Source: Pseudobutyrivibrio ruminis (lineage in GTDB: Bacteria > Bacillota > Clostridia > Lachnospirales > Lachnospiraceae). From it: a stretch of 64,000 nucleotides of DNA. Shown one piece after another: positions 1-9,219 of the stretch. The number at the start of each line of letters is the position of its first letter. Position 1 is the stretch's first letter. The notes under the pieces are model-generated. The model worked only from the letters and a program-made list of their open reading frames with translations. It was not told the DNA's origin and ran no database searches. The stretch lies in contig SVES01000007.1 in the NCBI GenBank assembly GCA_015057305.1, positions 32,991 to 96,990 of the forward strand, given 5' to 3'. The position numbers and the translations under genes were made by a program.

Positions 1-2
1 GC

Positions 3-476
3 TTTGAGAATACTCCTACGCTGGAATTTTTGTATCGCATTGATCAAACTATCAATATTCTTGGGGAGAAGACTACCGAAGCGACCCTGAGAGAAGCTGC
101 AAATAATATGGCGGAAAGTCTATCGATAGAGCTTATAGATTTCAGTGTATATGCAGATATTAAGACCACGCCACATAGATATCAGTATTTTTTAGAAATA
201 GGTAGAAATCCAAAGGGGTATTCAAACGATGTTATAAGAGAGACCCTTGAAAAGGAACTTCTAAAGCTTGCACCGGCGCTGAGAGACTTGGTGGATAGGG
301 GATTATGCCAGGTAATAAAGGTGAATTTTTTGCAACAGGATACATATTTGTTGTGGAGAGATATGGCTATATACAATGGAACGAATTCCAATCAGCTTAA
401 GCCTATACACATAATCAGAAATGAACAACAGAGAAAATTTTTCTTTGGACTGACAGAAAGTAGTAGCGAACCTTAA
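3..476 (+). CDS. GH3-family acyl-adenylating enzyme, C-terminal fragment (5' end outside window)
   Basis: The reading frame is open to the left edge, so the TTG at 30 in the ORF track is not the real start. The first visible residues, ending LEFLYRIDQTINILGEKTTEATL, match the hinge and C-terminal subdomain of the GH3 (auxin-responsive promoter) superfamily, where a pattern of the type FLYR...INI.GEKT.E is conserved. Family members adenylate carboxylic acids and transfer them to amines. Only the C-terminal part is visible here; the ATP-binding half lies upstream. It ends 35 bases before the CapA-like gene and so probably belongs to the same operon. Whether it is fused to a glycosyltransferase, like the GH3-like protein at 15120, cannot be told from this window. 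Confidence 0.75.
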   Translation, partial: FENTPTLEFLYRIDQTINILGEKTTEATLREAANNMAESLSIELIDFSVYADIKTTPHRYQYFLEIGRNPKGYSNDVIRETLEKELLKLAPALRDLVDRGLCQVIKVNFLQQDTYLLWRDMAIYNGTNSNQLKPIHIIRNEQQRKFFFGLTESSSEP

Positions 477-511
477 AGAATCGTAGGGTGTTTTCCTATA
501 GGAGAGTACAG

Positions 512-1639
512 ATGAGTAGAATTATTTTGAGGGCAGTAGGAGATAATCTTATTCAGGAAGCATTATATAAGGCTGCAAAAAATGAGGATGAGTATTTCTT
601 CGAAAATCAGTACTCTGAGATAACGACCCTAATAAAAGAGGCTGATATAGCAATTGTAGATCAGGAAACAATTCTAGTTGAAGATAGAAATGAGATTTCA
701 AATTTTCCCGCCTTTGGTACTCCTTTCGAGGCAGCAGATGCTTTGGTAAATGCAGGCTTTAATGTAATTATGCAGGGTACCAATCATGCATTGGACAAAG
801 GCTTTGATGGGATAACTGGTGATATCAAAATATGGAAGAAATATTTCGATAGGATAAAGCTAGTTGGAATATATGACAATAAGATGTCTGCTAAAGAAAT
901 CCCTATAATTGAAAAAAACGGGATTAAAGTTGCAATACTTAATTACACACAATCTCTTAATTTTCACAGAAAACCGTTTTTTAAATCCTATTGCGTCAAC
1001 ACAATGAAAGCAATAGACAAAGGCAAGATTCGTAGAGAAATTAAAAGGGCGAGAGAGCTTGCAGATGTGGTTGTAATATTACCTCATTGGGGCGTGGAAT
1101 ACCTGTATGAACCAGTACAGAGCCAAATAAAGTGGGCGGAATTTTTTGCAGAATGTGGTGCAGATTTAATTATTGGCACGCATCCTCACGTTCTCCAGTA
1201 TAAGGAAGATATAAAAACAAGTGATGGAAAATATGTGCCTTGCTATTTTTCACTTGGTAATTTTATATCAGCTCATATGAATTTGCGAGGTGTTGTGATA
1301 GGTGGTATGGCAGATGTTGAAATTGAGATGGACGACTCTCATAACATCAGCATTATCAGGAATGACATTATTCCTACAGTTACCCATACAGATAAAGATT
1401 TTAGCTTTTTTAAAGTGATTAAGCTTTCTGATTATACCAATGAATTGGCAGAAGAAAATGGCCTTCTAAAAATTATAAACACTCGATTCAATGACAATGT
1501 AGATGCTGACAAATTGCGTGATATATATAAGGACATTATGGAAAGAAGGGCTCTAGCGAAAAGCATGTTTAAAAGACCGTTAGATGTGACACTCTTTAAT
1601 TATTATATTATGAAACAGTCGCGCAAGAATAACAGTTAG
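512..1639 (+). CDS. CapA-like metallophosphatase (PGA_cap family)
   Basis: This 375-residue protein carries the calcineurin-like signatures of the CapA/PgsA poly-gamma-glutamate capsule family: GDNLIQ near the N-terminus, TNHALD at about residue 90, LPHWGVEYLY, GTHPHVLQ and YFSLGNFIS. These supply the metal-binding Asp, Asn and His residues. The usual acidic N.E motif appears as IVDQET, a mild divergence. I chose the ATG at 512 because AGGAG at 500-505 is correctly spaced from it; the ORF-track GTG at 488 lies upstream of that site. No signal peptide is visible, so it is probably cytoplasmic, unlike typical CapA. Within an NRPS cluster it may hydrolyse a phosphate ester or anhydride on an intermediate; this is inference. 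Confidence 0.8.
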   Translation: MSRIILRAVGDNLIQEALYKAAKNEDEYFFENQYSEITTLIKEADIAIVDQETILVEDRNEISNFPAFGTPFEAADALVNAGFNVIMQGTNHALDKGFDGITGDIKIWKKYFDRIKLVGIYDNKMSAKEIPIIEKNGIKVAILNYTQSLNFHRKPFFKSYCVNTMKAIDKGKIRREIKRARELADVVVILPHWGVEYLYEPVQSQIKWAEFFAECGADLIIGTHPHVLQYKEDIKTSDGKYVPCYFSLGNFISAHMNLRGVVIGGMADVEIEMDDSHNISIIRNDIIPTVTHTDKDFSFFKVIKLSDYTNELAEENGLLKIINTRFNDNVDADKLRDIYKDIMERRALAKSMFKRPLDVTLFNYYIMKQSRKNNS

Positions 1640-1659
1640 TTTATCAGAAGGAGTAAGGT

Positions 1660-2751
1660 ATGGATTATAAGGTATCAGTTATTGTTCCAATGTATAAAGC
1701 TGAAAGGTTTATAGAACCAGCTATTAATGGTCTTTTAAATCAGACATTAAAGGAGTTAGAGGTTGTAGTTGTAAATGATTGCTCCCCAGATAATAGTCTA
1801 GAAATTTGTCAGAGGCTTTTTGGGGATAATGAAAGAGTTCAAATCCTTACTCAGTCTAAAAACATGGGTCCAGGAGAAGCCAGAAATACTGGAATAAAAG
1901 CTGCAAGAGGTGAATATATTGCCTTTGCAGATATTGATGATGGAGTTCTAAGGAATGCCTATGAGGAATTATATAGTTTGGCAAAAGAGAATGGAGATGC
2001 AGATGTAATTCACTCCACTGGGAACATTTTGCCTTTGGATAATAGTGACCCAGATGATATTTACACCGTTGATGAAAAATACTATTTACCTATTCCTAAT
2101 GATAGATTCGATGTTGCAACAGAAGTTAGAGTGCTTTCTGATGATTTGAATGAGAGATACGAAAAATGGAAGAATCATGCATATCATTGGAATTTAGGAA
2201 CAAAGCTTTTTAGAACACAGTTTTTAAGAGACAATGATATCCACTTTGGTGAAATAAGATTGTCCGAAGATATGGCATTTTGTTTTGAGGCGTTGTTTTT
2301 GGCAAAGACATATGTACTTAGTCCGAATAAATATTATTTGTATCGTATAAGCAACGTATCTATTTCAAGACGTGGATATACCACTGCATTTTTCAAAACC
2401 TCATGTCATGCTCTTTTTAACGTTTGTTCAATAGTCAAAAGGACAATGAAAAAAATAGATTATTTTAAAGAAAATCCTAAGAGCATGCAGGGTGTCTTTG
2501 AATATATGCTAGAAATTTTGGAGCAGGAATTTGTTATCCCTGTATATCAAAGTCTTGGCGAGGAAACAATACTTTCAGATGGACTATTTACAGAATTAAT
2601 GAAGGAACAATTTAAGGATAATGCCGACTATATGATGTACGCATTTTTTGAGCAGCATAGAAAATATCCACCAACAGTTAGTTCTGTGAGTCAGCTTACT
2701 GTGGATAATGTAAAAGCAATGATGGAAAAGAGAAAAGCGGACAGCAAATAA
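1660..2751 (+). CDS. GT2-family glycosyltransferase
   Basis: This 363-residue protein begins with a classic GT-A nucleotide-sugar fold: VSVIVPMYKAERFI, then VVVNDCSPDNS around residue 42, GEARNTGIKAARGEYIAFADIDDG with the DxD metal site near residue 90, and a later LSEDMAFCFE acceptor-side motif. No membrane segments are evident. It follows the CapA-like gene by 20 bases with an AGGAG site and precedes the ABC exporter pair, so it probably transfers a sugar to the cluster product before export. Donor and acceptor cannot be read from the sequence. Confidence 0.9.
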   Translation: MDYKVSVIVPMYKAERFIEPAINGLLNQTLKELEVVVVNDCSPDNSLEICQRLFGDNERVQILTQSKNMGPGEARNTGIKAARGEYIAFADIDDGVLRNAYEELYSLAKENGDADVIHSTGNILPLDNSDPDDIYTVDEKYYLPIPNDRFDVATEVRVLSDDLNERYEKWKNHAYHWNLGTKLFRTQFLRDNDIHFGEIRLSEDMAFCFEALFLAKTYVLSPNKYYLYRISNVSISRRGYTTAFFKTSCHALFNVCSIVKRTMKKIDYFKENPKSMQGVFEYMLEILEQEFVIPVYQSLGEETILSDGLFTELMKEQFKDNADYMMYAFFEQHRKYPPTVSSVSQLTVDNVKAMMEKRKADSK

Positions 2752-2777
2752 GGAAAGGTTTAATAGAGTATACCTAT

Positions 2778-4532
2778 ATGAAGCTAATAATACGGTGCAT
2801 GAAACAAAAGGACAGAGTAATATCTGCTTTTATAGTATTATTTGTGATTGTTGAGGTCCTTTTGGAAACGAAAATACCAGTTGTCATGGGAGATATTTCT
2901 GCTCTTTTACAAAGCAAAACTATGTCCTTTGAGGATGTAAGAAGTAAAGGGCTTGAGATGATAACTTATGCCCTGTTTTCTTTTGTTGCGTCTTCAGTTG
3001 TGTGCTTTTTGCTTATCGACTTGGCATGTAGAGTAAGTCATGTACTTAGGGTGAAGGTTTTCGAGAAAATACTTGGTTTTTCTCTATCTGAAATATCTTC
3101 CTTTGGAACAGGTACTCTTATTTCCAGATGTAACAATGATATTGATACGGTGCAGGGCTTTGTAACCCAAAACTTTATAAATATTGTAAGGGCTCCAATA
3201 TTATTTATCATTGTTTTCTACAGACTTTCTTCATCTAATGGTGTATGGATTGCTATGTCCCTATTTGCTGTAGCAATTATGATTACACTTGTCTTTTTCA
3301 TGTTTATATCAATCGCCCCTCTTGTGAAAATAGGAAGCATAATAGGGGATAGAATGGTATCTGCTATTCATGAGCATATTTATGGTATTCGCCTTATTCA
3401 TTTAGGTAATAAATTTTCTTCCCAGGAAAAAAGCTATAACAAAATAAATAAAGAATCAGCCGATTTTTCAATAAAAGTTAAAAGAATTACCAGCTTTTTT
3501 TCTCCTTTTACAGGGATGATTATTTATGGATTAACTTTAGCAGTATATATATCTGGGGCATTTATAATGCAACATCATGAATTAAGTGACCAAACAGCAG
3601 ATTTTGCAGCTATGGTTTCGTATGTTTCATTTATTACTTTTTTGTTCAATGCCTTGGTAAATATAATACTGGTTGTTATGACCATTCCAAGTCTTTTAAA
3701 TGCGCAGAGACGACTTATTGAAGTTCTAGATCAAGAGAATTCTATTGTTGATGGTAGTTTTGAGGGAATACCCGACAGCGAAGGCAGTGTGGAATTTAGA
3801 AATGTTTCTTTTACATATCCAAGCTCAAGAGCGGATGCTATCAGTGACATTAGCTTCAAAGTAAAAAAAGGACAGACTGTTGCTATTATCGGAGGAACAG
3901 GATCAGGAAAGACTACCGTTTTAAATCTAATACTTAGGCTTTATGAGGCCACAAAGGGAGAAATACTTGTTGATGGAATCCCTGTTAAGGATTATAAACT
4001 AAAGGATTTAAGGAATAGAATAGGCTATGTGCCACAGCAAAACTATCTGTTTTCTGGGACAATTGCTGAAAATATAGGCTATGGGGAAAATGGTAGATTT
4101 AAGGCCACTATAGAGGAAATTGTAAAAGCAGCCCAAGTAGGTCAGGCAGATGCTTTTATTAGGGCCAAGGAAAAGGGCTACTATGAAGGTGTTCAAGCAG
4201 GCGGAACTAATTTTTCAGGAGGACAGAGACAACGACTTACTATATCACGAGCGCTGTGCCGTGATCCTGAAATATATGTATTTGATGATTCCTTTTCTGC
4301 TCTTGATTTTGAGACTGATGCCAAGCTAAGAAAGGCTTTAAAAAAGACCACAGCAGGGGCAACAGTAATAATGGTATCCCAGCGCATTGCAAGTGTAAGG
4401 GATGCAGATTTGATTCTTGTTATGGACAATGGCAGGATTGTAGGTTCGGGAACTCATGAGCAGCTACTTGAAGGATGTAGCGTATATAAAGAGATTGCAA
4501 TATCACAGAATCCTAAGGAGAAGGCTGTATGA
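2778..4532 (+). CDS. ABC exporter half-transporter, subunit 1 (degenerate catalytic site)
   Basis: This 584-residue protein has an N-terminal membrane domain of about six helices (roughly residues 15-310) fused to a nucleotide-binding domain. Walker A is GGTGSGKTT near residue 370, the Q-loop is VPQQNY and the signature FSGGQRQR is canonical. The residue after Walker B is Asp rather than Glu (VFDDSFSALD), and the H-loop His is Gln (VSQRIAS). These are the changes expected on the non-hydrolysing site of a heterodimeric exporter of the TM287/TM288 type. The stop codon overlaps the start of the partner gene. The ribosome site AGGAAAGG lies about 19 bases upstream of the ATG, farther than usual. 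It probably exports the NRPS product. Confidence 0.9.
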   Translation: MKLIIRCMKQKDRVISAFIVLFVIVEVLLETKIPVVMGDISALLQSKTMSFEDVRSKGLEMITYALFSFVASSVVCFLLIDLACRVSHVLRVKVFEKILGFSLSEISSFGTGTLISRCNNDIDTVQGFVTQNFINIVRAPILFIIVFYRLSSSNGVWIAMSLFAVAIMITLVFFMFISIAPLVKIGSIIGDRMVSAIHEHIYGIRLIHLGNKFSSQEKSYNKINKESADFSIKVKRITSFFSPFTGMIIYGLTLAVYISGAFIMQHHELSDQTADFAAMVSYVSFITFLFNALVNIILVVMTIPSLLNAQRRLIEVLDQENSIVDGSFEGIPDSEGSVEFRNVSFTYPSSRADAISDISFKVKKGQTVAIIGGTGSGKTTVLNLILRLYEATKGEILVDGIPVKDYKLKDLRNRIGYVPQQNYLFSGTIAENIGYGENGRFKATIEEIVKAAQVGQADAFIRAKEKGYYEGVQAGGTNFSGGQRQRLTISRALCRDPEIYVFDDSFSALDFETDAKLRKALKKTTAGATVIMVSQRIASVRDADLILVMDNGRIVGSGTHEQLLEGCSVYKEIAISQNPKEKAV

Positions 4533-6280
4533 AAGATAAAGCAATTTATATTGTAAGTAGAATGAAGGTTTTTTTTAAGCCATATTTCATTAAGTTTCTT
4601 GCTGTAATGATTATTGGAGGTTTGGGAGCCTTTTGTAACATTCTTCTTCCAAGTCAAATTGAAAAAATATCAGGAATAATCGAAAGCCAGATAGGACATG
4701 AATTAAATATGAATCTGCTTTTAAGATCTGGGATTACATGTGGTTTTATTATTATTGGAATGTTTATATGTAACTATGTATTTGGGTTCGGCATGGAGGT
4801 TTGCTCCCAGAGAATATCTGCAGATATTAGAAGCGCAATAAATACAAAGATTAATAAGATTTCCATGAAGCAGTTAGATCAGATGTCTGCTGGAGATTTG
4901 ATAGCTAATATGACTACAGATGTTAATACCATAAGCATAGCTATTTCACAATCATTAGGATTGTTATTTGCCAATGCTGTTATTTTAATCGGGGCAATAG
5001 TAGCCATGCTTTTAAAAAGTGTGCCGCTTGCAATATGTGTAATATCATTCACAGTATTAGGAGTTGTAATTAGTACCTTGGTTTCAGGAAGAACCATTTC
5101 AATGCGAGATGCACTTAGAAGGGAACAGGCAAACATTAACGGAATGGTGGATGAGTCCTTAAATGGATTCATGGTAATTCGTGCATATAATTCTGAGGAT
5201 GATATAATCGACACCTTTAGGTCTACAAGCGAAAGATACATGCTAAACCTTAAAAGGAGTCAATTTGTTACAGAAGAACTAACTCCAATTATGACAATGC
5301 TAAATAATCTAACCTATGTTGTTGTCTGCATAGTTGGAGCATACTTGATGGTTAGCGGCAGTAAAACAGTAACAATAGGTGTTATGATTGCATTTTTGTT
5401 ATATGCAAGAATGTTGGCAAATCCACTTACCTTTTTTGCTAGTGTCATAAATATGCTGGCTCTTACCATGGTTAATTGTCAAAAGATAATAAACGTACTT
5501 GATATGCCAGAAAATACTGATGAAGGTGTTGATGAAATATCAGGTGAACCTGGAGGTGTGGAATTCAAGGACGTGAGGTTTGGATACACCGATGACAAGG
5601 AAGTTATTCACGGATTTAATGCCGACATAAAGCCTGGAATGAAGGTGGCTATTGTTGGACAAACAGGAGCAGGAAAGACCACACTTGTAAATTTGCTTAT
5701 GCGTTTTTATGAGACGAACAGCGGGCAGATTTGTATAGATGGAACCAATATAAAGGACATTCCACGTGAGAGATTACATCAAATACTTGGAATGGTTATG
5801 CAGGAAAACTACCTTTTTAATATAAGCATCAGAGACAACATTAAATATTTTGCACCAGATGCCACTGAGGAGGAGCTTCAATCAGTTGTGGAAAAATGTT
5901 CTCTTGGACATTTTATAGAAACCTTGCCTAAGGGAATTGATACGATTTTATCAGAAGAGCTGGCGGTATCTTCTGGACAAAAACAGCTTATTTCAATTGC
6001 ACGAACCATGATAAAAAAGCCTAAGATACTGATTCTTGATGAAGCAACATCTTCAGTAGATACTAGAACGGAGCTTATGATACAAAAAGCCCTAGATGAG
6101 CTTTCAAAAGACCGCACAAGCTTTGTAATTGCTCACAGGCTTTCTACCATTAGAAATGCTGATGTTATATTCGTAATGCAGGATGGAGATATTGTTGAGA
6201 CTGGAAATCATGAACAGCTGCTAGCGAAAAATGGTATATATACAAGAATTTATAATAGTCAGTTTGAGACTGCATCTTAA
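4529..6280 (+). CDS. ABC exporter half-transporter, subunit 2
   Basis: This 583-residue membrane-plus-NBD protein starts at an ATGA overlap with the previous gene, implying translational coupling. Walker A is GQTGAGKTT near residue 376, Walker B is ILILDEATSSVD with the catalytic Glu present, and the H-loop is IAHRLST. The signature motif is degenerate: VSSGQKQ instead of LSGGQ. The degeneracy complements subunit 1, so the obligate heterodimer should have one functional and one degenerate ATP site. The 3' end lies 32 bases before the first NRPS gene. The substrate is presumed to be the cluster product; a self-resistance role is equally possible. Confidence 0.9.
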   Translation: MKDKAIYIVSRMKVFFKPYFIKFLAVMIIGGLGAFCNILLPSQIEKISGIIESQIGHELNMNLLLRSGITCGFIIIGMFICNYVFGFGMEVCSQRISADIRSAINTKINKISMKQLDQMSAGDLIANMTTDVNTISIAISQSLGLLFANAVILIGAIVAMLLKSVPLAICVISFTVLGVVISTLVSGRTISMRDALRREQANINGMVDESLNGFMVIRAYNSEDDIIDTFRSTSERYMLNLKRSQFVTEELTPIMTMLNNLTYVVVCIVGAYLMVSGSKTVTIGVMIAFLLYARMLANPLTFFASVINMLALTMVNCQKIINVLDMPENTDEGVDEISGEPGGVEFKDVRFGYTDDKEVIHGFNADIKPGMKVAIVGQTGAGKTTLVNLLMRFYETNSGQICIDGTNIKDIPRERLHQILGMVMQENYLFNISIRDNIKYFAPDATEEELQSVVEKCSLGHFIETLPKGIDTILSEELAVSSGQKQLISIARTMIKKPKILILDEATSSVDTRTELMIQKALDELSKDRTSFVIAHRLSTIRNADVIFVMQDGDIVETGNHEQLLAKNGIYTRIYNSQFETAS

Positions 6281-6312
6281 TAACTTTTATAAAGGGAAAG
6301 GAGAAATGCATT

Positions 6313-9207
6313 TTGTTTTTTCTGGATGAATTTGAAAAACAGGTAATTACAAAAAAGGATTTCAAAGCCCTTACAGATGATTACGGGAAAAGAAGTGTGA
6401 CGTATAAACAGCTTGATAATCTTTCCAATAAAGTAGCCAACAAGCTTGTTTCAATGGGAGTAAAAAAGGGATCTTCCGTAATAATTATTCTCCCAAGAAT
6501 TGCTGAATATGTTGCTTGTGAAATTGCAATTTTTAAAATAGGCGCTGTTGTTGTTCCTCTTATTCCTGAGTATCCCAAGGATAGAGTGGAATTCATTGAA
6601 AAAGACAGTGATGCAGTGATTGTTATAAGGGAAAGCTTTTTTGATGGAATAGAGCTCTTTTCAGACGAGGAGGTAGTATGTGCTGATGCCAGTGATTCTG
6701 ATAGAGGAATGATTCTATATACATCAGGTTCTACAGGCAAGCCTAAGGGTGTGGTTTATACAAGATGCAATATAGATGCTCAGGTAATAAGAAAACTAGA
6801 AAATGTGAGAGATATTTCCCCACTTGTTTTTGCAGCCTCTGCAACTATGTCATTTTGCGTAACTGTGACAGAGTATTTTAGGACGCTAGCTATAGGAGGA
6901 CATGTACATATTATTTCTGACGAAGTTAGATCTGATTCTAGTAAGCTTTCAGACTACTATAAAGAAAATAATATCACCGCAGGATTTATTAGTCCGAGGA
7001 TACTTAAAAATTTTATATGTAAAAGTGAATGCTTAAAGCGAGTTTTTACTGCCAGCGAAAAAGTTGTAAATATTTATTCTCCTGATTTTGAAATAGTAAA
7101 CGCCTACGGACAAAGTGAAACAGTAGGTACTATTACTGAGTTTTTGATAGACAAAACCTATGACAATACCCCAATAGGGAAACCATTAAAAGGGATTGAG
7201 GCTATTGTTGTCAATCAGGAGGAAGAAGAGGTTTTAGATGGAGAGGAAGGCGAGATTTGTATTATTGGAAATTTGCCTTGTGAGTATAATAATCTGCCTG
7301 ACCAGACCAACCAGGTATTTAAAAAGCTTCCTGATGGTAGAGTTTTGATTCGTTCCGGTGATATAGGAAAAAAATTGCCTGACGGTAATTTGTTATATCT
7401 TAACAGAAATGACTGGATGATTAAGATTCACGGTCAAAGAGTAGAGCCAGGTGAAATAGAAACGGTTATGAATACTGTAGAAGGCATTACTGGTTCTATT
7501 GTGAAGGCCTTTGAAAATGAAGACGGAACGATGCTTTTATGTGGCTTTTTTACAGAGGCAAAGGCTGTAAGTCACGAAAACATAAAGGAAAAGCTAAAGT
7601 CAGCTCTTCCAGATTATATGATTCCTGGAGTCTTTGTAAAGATGGATGGTTTTCCTGTTAATGCCAACGGCAAAATTGCCAGAAAGGAAATTCAAAAGCC
7701 TGATTTAAGCACGCTCACTGTAGACTATGAAAAACCAGTAGGTGAAATAGAGGAAGCTTTATGTAATGCAATGGAGCAGCTTTTAAATATAAAAAGGATT
7801 GGACGAAACGACAATTTCCTAGAGCTTGGTGGCAATTCGTTAAATGCTGTTGCACTATGCTCACTTTGCAAAATAGAGTCTCTTGCTCCTCAAATTGTAA
7901 TGCTGGGGCAGACTCCTAAGAAAATAGCGGAGCTTTTAGCAGAAAATAGCTTTTATCCAAAGCCTAAGCTTACGGTTTCAAAGGAACTAAAAAAGGAATA
8001 TCCACTTTCTCATTCTCAGAAGTATCAGTATGAATTATGTAAAAAAAATGGAAAATCTATCGATTGTATTGATACAGTATATTTCTTTAAGCTGGACGAG
8101 GATGTTGATATTAAAAAGCTTAAAGCGTCAGTTGAAGCTACTGTAGATGCTCACACAATCTACAAATCACATATTGATATAGATAATAATAAGCTTATAG
8201 TAGATGAAGCTGTTTTCAAGGTAGAGGATGTAGCTATAAAGGGGCAAGATTTTGAGGAGTATAGAAAAAATATTTATAAAAGAAAGCGTAATCTAAAGAC
8301 TGATCCATTACTTGAAGCAAAGCTGCTTCATATAGACGATGGAAGAATCTACCTTTATATGAACCTGTGTCATCTTGTATATGATGGAAAAACTGTAAAC
8401 AACCTGCTTAAAGAGATTTCAAAAAGGTATAATAATGAACCTTATGAAACGGAGCGGGCCACAATATTTGACCTTATTGATAACGAATGTAGTATCAGTG
8501 AGGACAAGAAGCTTATAGAAGAAGCAAAAAAAGTATTTGCATCTTATTATGAGGGAGTGAAGCCTGCCTCGGTGTTTGAAGATGGAAAGAAATATGAGAC
8601 TGCATTTACAGTGAAGATTTTAGAAAAGGAAAGTCAAAGTGAAATAGATGATTTTCTTAAGAAAAACAGTATTTCTATTTTGACGCTGTTTCAGGCAGCA
8701 GCAGAAATTACCATAAGAAAAATGTTTAACCTGGAGGATTTCTGCTACATGAATGTTCATGATGGAAGAGGTAATCAGATTCTTGATAACAGTCATGGAG
8801 TTTTTGCCAAATCTGTATTTATACATTCTGGACAGGTAGAATACGACAAATTAAGTAGGTATTTCAAAGAAATAGAAAAGCAATATCAAAAGCTTGTGTA
8901 TTATGACATTGTTGACACATTTGAATTAGCATCAGAATATCCTCAAGTGATGTCAGGAATAACTCTAAATCTAAGGGACATAGGTGGGCTTTTCATTACT
9001 CTTGACGGGAAAAGGTTTTTTTCTGAATTTCTTGAAGAGATAAGTGAAGCGTACAAACCATTTACGGACTTTGATTTTATTATTAATAGATTTCCAAAGG
9101 GGTACGGATTTCTTGTTATTATCGCATCTACAAAGGTATCAAAGTCCTTTGCCGAGGAGTTTGTAAAGTGTTTTGAAGAAACAGTGCTTCATATTTTATT
9201 CAAATAG
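6313..9207 (+). CDS. Nonribosomal peptide synthetase, starter protein (A-T-C)
   Basis: This 964-residue protein has an adenylation domain (A3 YTSGSTGKPKG near residue 135, A5 NAYGQSET, A7/A8 GDIGKKLPDG...NDWMIKIHGQRVEPGEIE, A10 NGKIARKEI), a carrier domain (FLELGGNSLNAV with the pantetheine Ser near residue 512), and a condensation domain with CHLVYDG near residue 688, which keeps the catalytic second His of HHxxxDG. There is no N-terminal C domain, so this is the loading module. The pocket position that is Asp235 in PheA reads Cys (SFCVTVTEYF against SFDASVWEMF), arguing against a standard alpha-amino acid. The TTG start at 6313 is supported by AAAGGAG about nine bases upstream; the nearby ATG at 6306 is out of frame. 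Confidence 0.92.
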   Translation: MFFLDEFEKQVITKKDFKALTDDYGKRSVTYKQLDNLSNKVANKLVSMGVKKGSSVIIILPRIAEYVACEIAIFKIGAVVVPLIPEYPKDRVEFIEKDSDAVIVIRESFFDGIELFSDEEVVCADASDSDRGMILYTSGSTGKPKGVVYTRCNIDAQVIRKLENVRDISPLVFAASATMSFCVTVTEYFRTLAIGGHVHIISDEVRSDSSKLSDYYKENNITAGFISPRILKNFICKSECLKRVFTASEKVVNIYSPDFEIVNAYGQSETVGTITEFLIDKTYDNTPIGKPLKGIEAIVVNQEEEEVLDGEEGEICIIGNLPCEYNNLPDQTNQVFKKLPDGRVLIRSGDIGKKLPDGNLLYLNRNDWMIKIHGQRVEPGEIETVMNTVEGITGSIVKAFENEDGTMLLCGFFTEAKAVSHENIKEKLKSALPDYMIPGVFVKMDGFPVNANGKIARKEIQKPDLSTLTVDYEKPVGEIEEALCNAMEQLLNIKRIGRNDNFLELGGNSLNAVALCSLCKIESLAPQIVMLGQTPKKIAELLAENSFYPKPKLTVSKELKKEYPLSHSQKYQYELCKKNGKSIDCIDTVYFFKLDEDVDIKKLKASVEATVDAHTIYKSHIDIDNNKLIVDEAVFKVEDVAIKGQDFEEYRKNIYKRKRNLKTDPLLEAKLLHIDDGRIYLYMNLCHLVYDGKTVNNLLKEISKRYNNEPYETERATIFDLIDNECSISEDKKLIEEAKKVFASYYEGVKPASVFEDGKKYETAFTVKILEKESQSEIDDFLKKNSISILTLFQAAAEITIRKMFNLEDFCYMNVHDGRGNQILDNSHGVFAKSVFIHSGQVEYDKLSRYFKEIEKQYQKLVYYDIVDTFELASEYPQVMSGITLNLRDIGGLFITLDGKRFFSEFLEEISEAYKPFTDFDFIINRFPKGYGFLVIIASTKVSKSFAEEFVKCFEETVLHILFK

Positions 9208-9219
9208 AGGAGAGGGAAT

